Below are positions 58,347-64,000 of a DNA stretch of 64,000 nt, piece by piece. Under the pieces are notes generated by a model. It saw only the letters and a list, made by a program, of their open reading frames with translations, ran no database searches and had not been told where the DNA came from. Position numbers and translations under genes: made by a program. The stretch lies in assembly GCA_002796025.1 (NCBI GenBank), contig PCVQ01000003.1, positions 1 through 64,000 on the forward strand. The letters run 5' to 3'. The DNA comes from Candidatus Peregrinibacteria bacterium CG11_big_fil_rev_8_21_14_0_20_46_8 (GTDB lineage Bacteria > Patescibacteriota > Gracilibacteria > UBA1369 > UM-FILTER-53-11). Each line of letters opens with the position of its first letter. Within the stretch, counting starts at the first letter, position 1.

Positions 58347-61300
58347 TTACCGGTGATGTTTGGCATGCCGCCGGTTACGGCGCTTGCTTTGTGAGACATA
58401 AAAGCAGGTCGCTGCAGTGAGAATAACAAGTACTGCAGCCGCGACTTCAGGTTCAGCACGCTTCGCCAATAATTTATGCGGCGATGTTACGGTATCACCT
58501 GGCTCGCGCGCAGCAACTAATGTGAATTTTGAGAGACTTGAGAGCTTACCGACACATGTATTTGTTGCAATATCACAAGTGGTAGGCAGCGGTGTACAGT
58601 TTTGAGAGTTTTTCTTAAAGCTGCAAACTTTAATAGTTCTTACCCACTCAGCCTCGGTGGTATCGGACGGAATGTCGCTGTCGGCATAGGTCATACTAAT
58701 AGTTGCCGCACTGCCTCCGGAAGTTTGCAGTGTGGTAACCGGCTGACCGTTTACCGTTGAGGTGACCTCGATACCTTTACCGCCAATAACTTGATAAGTG
58801 CTTGTTGATTGCGGTACTGCGGTTGTTTCTTTTACTACGACGCTACCGTCATTATTTTGGGAATTACCGAGCGCACCGGCAGGGAAGTTAATCTCAACAC
58901 CGGCATCACGTACTACTGCGCCGCGTGACGGCTGCAATGTTTGCGTGCGTTGTTCTCGGCGTGTGTATCCTGCAATAGCAAGGAGCTCGAGATTCTGTGT
59001 GGTTGCATCGCCTTCGGCAAGCGTCACCGTAGTTGAGGCTGATTTAAAGCCGTCTCCTATTGCGGTAATAGTCCAGGTGCCTGGTGTAAGCGAGAGTGTA
59101 TAGTTCGTGCTGGCGCTATCGGATGCCGCTAAATCGACATTTGCAATCGTTGTCTGGCCATTTTCTAATGAAGCCTGTACAACAGTATCGCTGTTTACAT
59201 TTTCTGTTGTATCTAATGTGCCGTCGCTATCATCGTCTTTCCAGACACGGCCTGTGATTGTCGCATTTGCTCGAACGAGTACTCGCTCTATGCCGCTTGC
59301 ACTTGCCCCGTCAATTGTTACCGTAGAGGGCTCTTCGCTATCAGTACAGCCGGCTTTGGTCGCAGTTACTGCAAAGCTTCCTTCCGGTACGTTTGCAATA
59401 GACCATGTGCCGTCATCATTGACTTCTGTTGTAGCGGATCGTCCGGTGTCACCGTCATAAATGTAAACTGCAGCACCTCCGACACACGAAGTAGATGTCG
59501 AACTTACTGTTCCGGAAATCGAATACGTTTCGGATTGCGAAAAGTTCACATATGTTGTGGCCCCGCCGGTAATGCTTACATTTTCTTTTTGACCAAGGAA
59601 GCCAATTGCATGATGATTTCCCTCAATTGTATAGGTGCCTTCCGGTACGGAGAATTCATAGACACCTGGATCGGATGATGAAGTTCCTGTGCTTCTGCCG
59701 CTGGAATCAAATGCAGAGACCCATCCGTCAGAAACGGTGTTTGAAGCACAACCATTTGATGCACTTGGATCGGAATCCGGATCATTCAATGTACATGCAT
59801 ACACCACTACAGTTCCGGTCTTTGCTGTCTTCAGGTTAACGCCTGTAGTATTGCTACTATATGTTTGACTTGAGAGAGATTGGGTCGGGCCTTGTGATGG
59901 GATAAAGCCTTCAACGTTGTAGCCGCTGCCTGCTGCAAGCTGCATGGTATAGGTACCATCGGAACTGGTAAATGCACTATTGTAGCCTCCAGTTGTATCG
60001 CTCCATGCATTTACAAATGAGTTGCCCGCGCCCTCACCGGAATCTACGGAATTATTTCCGTTGCTATCTATATACACCGTTCCGCTGATGGTTACACAGC
60101 TGTCACTCTGCGATTGGATATTCTTAGAAGTTAAATTAGTGCCAGCTACAACCGAAACGGTAATCGAAGGCATCGCACCACAACTTGATTGTGCGAAAGC
60201 GCTGATCTTCCAGCGTTTTGGGCTGCCACTTGTTCCTCCGGAAACAAAGAGCGTGTAGTTCCCGTTTGCATCGGTCGATGCACCCGTCCATCCGCCAATC
60301 GGTTCGCCGTCTGCGTTAACCTGATTTGCCGTTACATAACTATAGCTTATTGCATTGCCGGCATCATCGAGTACTTTTCCGGATACAGATGTATCCGGCT
60401 TTGCAATTACTAAGACGAGATCGTCTTCGTTTGCAGTGCCCGATAATGTTGCACTTGAGAAGCCGCCTACATTGTTTTCGATGAACTCACTATCACAGTA
60501 GACGTCGGCAGTACTATTGCCATCAGAGGTCGACTCGTTATCTTTTACATCACATTCCATGAAGTTTGACTCCGGCATGCCGGGTTTGAATGCATGAAGA
60601 TCGTATGTGCCCGGTGTAACATTTATTGTAAAGAGCCCATTTGTATCTGATTGTGCGAAGCCTCCCCAGAAGCTCTGTTCGCCGAAATTGAGTGGATGGG
60701 CATTTACATACGCACTCTTAATCGCAGCTCCGTTTCCATCCACAACTTTACCCTTAATTTGATATGTTGCTGCAGTGATGGTAAAGCAGAGTTCGTTGTC
60801 CGTTGCGCCAGATCCGCTTGTACATTTATCAACCACACCCTGTGAAGTTACCACAACTTCTTCAGGCGCTGGCGGTACGAAATCTACCGTTTGTGATGTG
60901 CCTGAGAATGACGGGCCGACATTTATCATCCACTTACCTTTCGCGAGGGACAATGTTGTCGTGCCTATTCCGCTGCCATTCAAGGTAACTGTTTTTGGTG
61001 GAATATAGCCGCCAAAATTGCTGCCGAACTCTTCTGCTGCGAATGAACCGTTTTGTGTAGTACTCGCATCTCCACCATGAAATGTTTCTGTGCGTTCATT
61101 CACATCGCCGAGACGGAATGCATAGACATCAACCTTTTTATTTGCGAGCCCGCTGCCGCCGCTTAAATATACATCAAGTATATTTTGAGAACTTACGGCG
61201 CTCACGGTAAAGTTACTGTTGTTTGCGCTCTCACCACTTGCTAGATAAATATCTTTAAATGTATTAGATGCAAGATAGCTGCTATTTGTCGGCAGCTCCA

Positions 61301-64000
61301 TATTTATAAAGTAGTAGCTGTTGTCGTAAAGATTTGGGAATGTATAGTAGCCGTCCGCATCAGTTGTTTTACATTCATAACCGGTAGGGCCGCTCAAACA
61401 TACTTTTGCACTTTCTACGCGCGCTTCGCCGCCATTAGGCAGCTTGTCGCCGGCTGTCCCGCCTGATGCGCCATCGTCGACAAAGACATATCCGGATATG
61501 GTGCTTGAACCTGCCGCCAAAATAAAGAACGGCATAGTTGTTTTTGTTTCAAGCGTTGTGCCGCCAGAATTTTTCGTTGTTATATCGATTGTGTAGCCAG
61601 TGGTATTGTAATCTTTCGCAACCGGTGAATTTGTTACCGGGAAATTGAATTCAAGGAAGTCGCCGGCATTAATATCTGTACCATTAATGGTAATGGTTAC
61701 TTTGCGTGTGCTGCTATCACAGCTGATGCTTGCAACTGTCACTGTTCCATCGTGCCAGCCGTTAATGTCGGTATTTGCAAAATCAGTTGTGCTCCATGTA
61801 TTACAGCTGCTCGGAAAGGTGAATCCGCTTGGGAAGGCCAGTTCAATTGTGCCGTTTTCTGGAATTGTTGTTCCGGCTTCAAAGTAGAACCAGTATTTTG
61901 TTGTTGCTCCTGCGACGTTTGATTCTGACCAGGTATTAACCGGACTAATGCCCCAATTGTACCAATCGGTGCCATCAGTCGTTGTAGTGCCATCAAGATT
62001 AGTTCCGGCATAATCGTAGTTTGCATCATTAATATCGTTGACAATTGCTTGCAGCGTATTCGATGCCGAATCCATGGCATTGCCCGCATAATCTACGAGG
62101 AATGTACTTGGTGTAACTCTGAAGAGCGACAACGGAGGCATACCGATACCTGAGAATTTGACCTTCAAGGCGATTGGATCGTAAACCACAGAAACTTGAT
62201 CGAATGGAGTATGTACGTTCCATGACTGGCCATCATCAAAGCTGGTTTCGATCGTCCAATTGTTAAAGTTATTTACATCACTGCTGCCTGAGCTTGTTGA
62301 GTTTTCATAGTTTTTTGCAGCATCGAACGGCATAGGTTCAGAAAGGTAAACGGTAATTGAGTCGTTATCACCGTTAATACTTGTGACCGAAGGTGCAGTT
62401 GTATCGTTTGCTGAGCCATCAATGAGGCCGTTTGTGGTGAATGTTATTGTTTGCTGTGTTGCAGCATTACCCGCAGCATCGGCAATACCCCAGGCCGAAT
62501 TATATGGATTTGTAACTAAAAAGTATGTGCTGTTTGCAGCGAGCAGCGCATTCGGATACACATGTACGGCTCGTCCATCTCCTTCTATTAATCCGCTGGT
62601 ATTTGTTACGAGTGTATCGTCATGTCTGTCGAATGTGCTGTCCCCATTATCTAAATAGAGTGAGAGACCTACATTTAAATTAGTCACCGAACCTCCAGAG
62701 CTAAATGACTGAAAGAAGCGTGTGCCATCGATCGGTTCGTTAAACGTAACGATCATATCGCTAATGCGTCGGTCAACCGTAGCGCCTTCTTGAGGATATG
62801 ATGATTCAATTTGAGGACCCGTACTATCATTGGCTGCCGTCGAAAAATCAAGCTGATACTCTCGCTCGAGCGCGATACCCCGGTTTGAAACTACACAAGC
62901 TTCCGGAAGGCCGAATCCGCAGCTTCCGTTGCGCGGATCGGTATCGTTATCTCCTTGAATTTCGAGCGTATAGGTATTACCACTTGTTACGCTTTCTGGA
63001 AGCGGAATACGCACGCGTGTCGTTTGTCCGGACGATGTCGTTGTCCAGCCGGATGTCGATGTTAACAGATTGCTGCCTGTTGTCTCGCCAAATGAATTCA
63101 GTGCAAAGAGCCGGAAGTTCTCCGTTTGCAATGCGTTACTGTCGAGTGGCACGGAGAAACTAATAATCAGTGAGCCGTTCTCTGCAATGTTTCCACCATG
63201 AAATGGTACGGTACCGGTTACATACGGTGGAGGTACATAGTCGATGAAGCCGGTAAAAGTATATGTAGACGAGCTAAATGGAGGCCCGATACCTAGCGAA
63301 CTAACACCTTGATCGATGGTTGTGGCTTGGTCGGCCTGAATGGTTGCGATCGCAATCAAAACATTATCTTCGATCGGTGGATTAATGATTTGTGCATCAC
63401 CAAGTGCGCCTTTATTTGCGTGCGCACCAATTCGAATCTCTACAGCTGATCCTGCTGAGATACCCGTAGTGCTGTTAAGGTCAATAATAACGACGTTCGG
63501 TGAAGTAAAGGTTACGCCATCTTCGGTTGAAGTCGCAGTTGCTGCAAGTTTGCGGTGTGAATCGGTTACGAGCAGGTCGACATCACCTGCATCGAGAGCA
63601 CTACTAAACGTAAAATCATTATTTTCAAAATCCGGAGCGAATACTACGATGATCTGTCCACTCGCTGGAATATCATTTACAGTTGTAAATCCGAATGTCC
63701 AGTTGCTGCCTTCACCTGCCGCCGTGTTACTGCTTGTAGTTGTAACCGTTAGAGTTCCAGTCGAAGAAGCTGTAGTGATGACCATTGTTGTTGAGCCTTC
63801 GTCGAGTTTTGATCCGGCGTCATTTTGAGTGGTAATAGTAATGGTGTAATCTCCTGCGGTTGCAGGGTTTGTCATTTGTCTGTCGCCTGTTGCTCCTTCT
63901 AATGCATTAAGTCCAATTGTTATATCTACAGGCATGCCCGCATTAATGCTTGTGCTGGAATTTAATTCGATATCAAATGTAGTCCCGGTAATACTTACAC
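58347..64000 (-). CDS. Giant multi-domain surface protein, 5' end outside window
   Basis: About 1884 residues are visible and the frame is open to the right edge, so the true N-terminus lies outside. N-terminal part: Ig-like Big_5/SwmB units (YVTGTVPFHGGNIAENGSLI; GPQIESSYPQEGATVDRRIS). The middle has an SdrD-like domain with SGYVFVDDGASGGTAGDKLP. Then come many carboxypeptidase-regulatory-like beta units (ISGTVYIDSNGNNSVDSGEG; KVLDDAGNAISYSYVTANQV; TISGRVWKDDDSDGTLDTTE type). The C-terminus has one membrane helix (EVAAAVLVILTAATCFYVSQ) and a His/Arg/Lys tail; there is no LPXTG. Likely a fibre-like adhesin anchored in the cytoplasmic membrane. Confidence 0.85.
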   Translation of the reverse strand, partial: VSITGTTFDIELNSSTSINAGMPVDITIGLNALEGATGDRQMTNPATAGDYTITITTQNDAGSKLDEGSTTMVITTASSTGTLTVTTTSSNTAAGEGSNWTFGFTTVNDIPASGQIIVVFAPDFENNDFTFSSALDAGDVDLLVTDSHRKLAATATSTEDGVTFTSPNVVIIDLNSTTGISAGSAVEIRIGAHANKGALGDAQIINPPIEDNVLIAIATIQADQATTIDQGVSSLGIGPPFSSSTYTFTGFIDYVPPPYVTGTVPFHGGNIAENGSLIISFSVPLDSNALQTENFRLFALNSFGETTGSNLLTSTSGWTTTSSGQTTRVRIPLPESVTSGNTYTLEIQGDNDTDPRNGSCGFGLPEACVVSNRGIALEREYQLDFSTAANDSTGPQIESSYPQEGATVDRRISDMIVTFNEPIDGTRFFQSFSSGGSVTNLNVGLSLYLDNGDSTFDRHDDTLVTNTSGLIEGDGRAVHVYPNALLAANSTYFLVTNPYNSAWGIADAAGNAATQQTITFTTNGLIDGSANDTTAPSVTSINGDNDSITVYLSEPMPFDAAKNYENSTSSGSSDVNNFNNWTIETSFDDGQSWNVHTPFDQVSVVYDPIALKVKFSGIGMPPLSLFRVTPSTFLVDYAGNAMDSASNTLQAIVNDINDANYDYAGTNLDGTTTTDGTDWYNWGISPVNTWSESNVAGATTKYWFYFEAGTTIPENGTIELAFPSGFTFPSSCNTWSTTDFANTDINGWHDGTVTVASISCDSSTRKVTITINGTDINAGDFLEFNFPVTNSPVAKDYNTTGYTIDITTKNSGGTTLETKTTMPFFILAAGSSTISGYVFVDDGASGGTAGDKLPNGGEARVESAKVCLSGPTGYECKTTDADGYYTFPNLYDNSYYFINMELPTNSSYLASNTFKDIYLASGESANNSNFTVSAVSSQNILDVYLSGGSGLANKKVDVYAFRLGDVNERTETFHGGDASTTQNGSFAAEEFGSNFGGYIPPKTVTLNGSGIGTTTLSLAKGKWMINVGPSFSGTSQTVDFVPPAPEEVVVTSQGVVDKCTSGSGATDNELCFTITAATYQIKGKVVDGNGAAIKSAYVNAHPLNFGEQSFWGGFAQSDTNGLFTINVTPGTYDLHAFKPGMPESNFMECDVKDNESTSDGNSTADVYCDSEFIENNVGGFSSATLSGTANEDDLVLVIAKPDTSVSGKVLDDAGNAISYSYVTANQVNADGEPIGGWTGASTDANGNYTLFVSGGTSGSPKRWKISAFAQSSCGAMPSITVSVVAGTNLTSKNIQSQSDSCVTISGTVYIDSNGNNSVDSGEGAGNSFVNAWSDTTGGYNSAFTSSDGTYTMQLAAGSGYNVEGFIPSQGPTQSLSSQTYSSNTTGVNLKTAKTGTVVVYACTLNDPDSDPSASNGCASNTVSDGWVSAFDSSGRSTGTSSSDPGVYEFSVPEGTYTIEGNHHAIGFLGQKENVSITGGATTYVNFSQSETYSISGTVSSTSTSCVGGAAVYIYDGDTGRSATTEVNDDGTWSIANVPEGSFAVTATKAGCTDSEEPSTVTIDGASASGIERVLVRANATITGRVWKDDDSDGTLDTTENVNSDTVVQASLENGQTTIANVDLAASDSASTNYTLSLTPGTWTITAIGDGFKSASTTVTLAEGDATTQNLELLAIAGYTRREQRTQTLQPSRGAVVRDAGVEINFPAGALGNSQNNDGSVVVKETTAVPQSTSTYQVIGGKGIEVTSTVNGQPVTTLQTSGGSAATISMTYADSDIPSDTTEAEWVRTIKVCSFKKNSQNCTPLPTTCDIATNTCVGKLSSLSKFTLVAAREPGDTVTSPHKLLAKRAEPEVAAAVLVILTAATCFYVSQSKRRNRRHAKHHR

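Overview
The window looks like a piece of a small, gene-dense bacterial genome from the Candidate Phyla Radiation (Patescibacteria), possibly near the Peregrinibacteria/Peribacteria. This is an inference from gene content: paired DUF881 proteins, a TrbC/VirB2-like two-helix pilin, helix-turn-helix/coiled-coil/membrane proteins, a Gmad2 lipoprotein, cysteine-rich multi-ribbon proteins often mislabelled 'CaiB/BaiF', very large surface proteins, and an S-layer-like protein. UGA is used as a stop (for example at the end of guaA), so this is not one of the UGA-glycine lineages. No 16S/23S gene is present to settle the placement. All seven tRNA genes encode their CCA end. Genes sit close together and several convergent pairs overlap at their 3' ends.

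Layout. 0-5 kb: a truncated B3/B4-domain protein, a lipoprotein, a long-type GMP synthase, two orphans, glutamate racemase. 5.2-6.0 kb: a gene-poor stretch packed with inverted repeats, possibly a structured RNA. 6-12 kb: DUF881 pair, a membrane-tethered HTH protein, ybeY, tRNA-Tyr and tRNA-Thr, murB, pilin, PRC-barrel protein, tRNA-Pro, small membrane and lipoproteins, YqeY. 12-19 kb: pyruvate phosphate dikinase and glutamate dehydrogenase, a second HTH protein, tRNA-Lys, dnaJ, tRNA-Glu. 19.3-29.7 kb: an envelope block with a 1586-residue S-layer-like protein behind a long leader, a TPR protein, an Fn3-type protein, a Cys/Asp-rich lipoprotein and an O-antigen-ligase-like protein. 29.7-41 kb: ahcY-metK, a glycosyltransferase, pgeF-nnrD, murA, a ComEC-like hydrolase, an LPETG surface protein, argS. 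41-47 kb: a split DipZ-like CcdA/thioredoxin pair, small lipoproteins, rpiB, msrB, VOC and TfoX-N proteins. 47-53 kb: MATE exporter, two tRNA-Ser, a phospholipase D-like protein, aldo/keto reductase, TspO, ung. 53-58 kb: two cysteine-rich paralogues, one with an in-frame stop, flanking a TrmB-like regulator. 58.3 kb to the edge: a giant surface protein whose 5' end lies outside.

The strongest window-wide signal is promoter placement. Many genes have a TANNNT-type -10 box only 6-12 bases before the start codon, often with a -35-like hexamer 16-18 bases further up, and little Shine-Dalgarno sequence. This implies leaderless or nearly leaderless mRNAs. The clear exception is the S-layer gene, with a leader of about 320 bases containing a hairpin followed by an rrn boxA-like sequence. 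The genes jointly suggest a cell with peptidoglycan synthesis (murA, murB, murI), an elaborate protein surface, a SAM cycle (metK, ahcY) and amino-acid/pyruvate interconversion (gdhA, ppdK).
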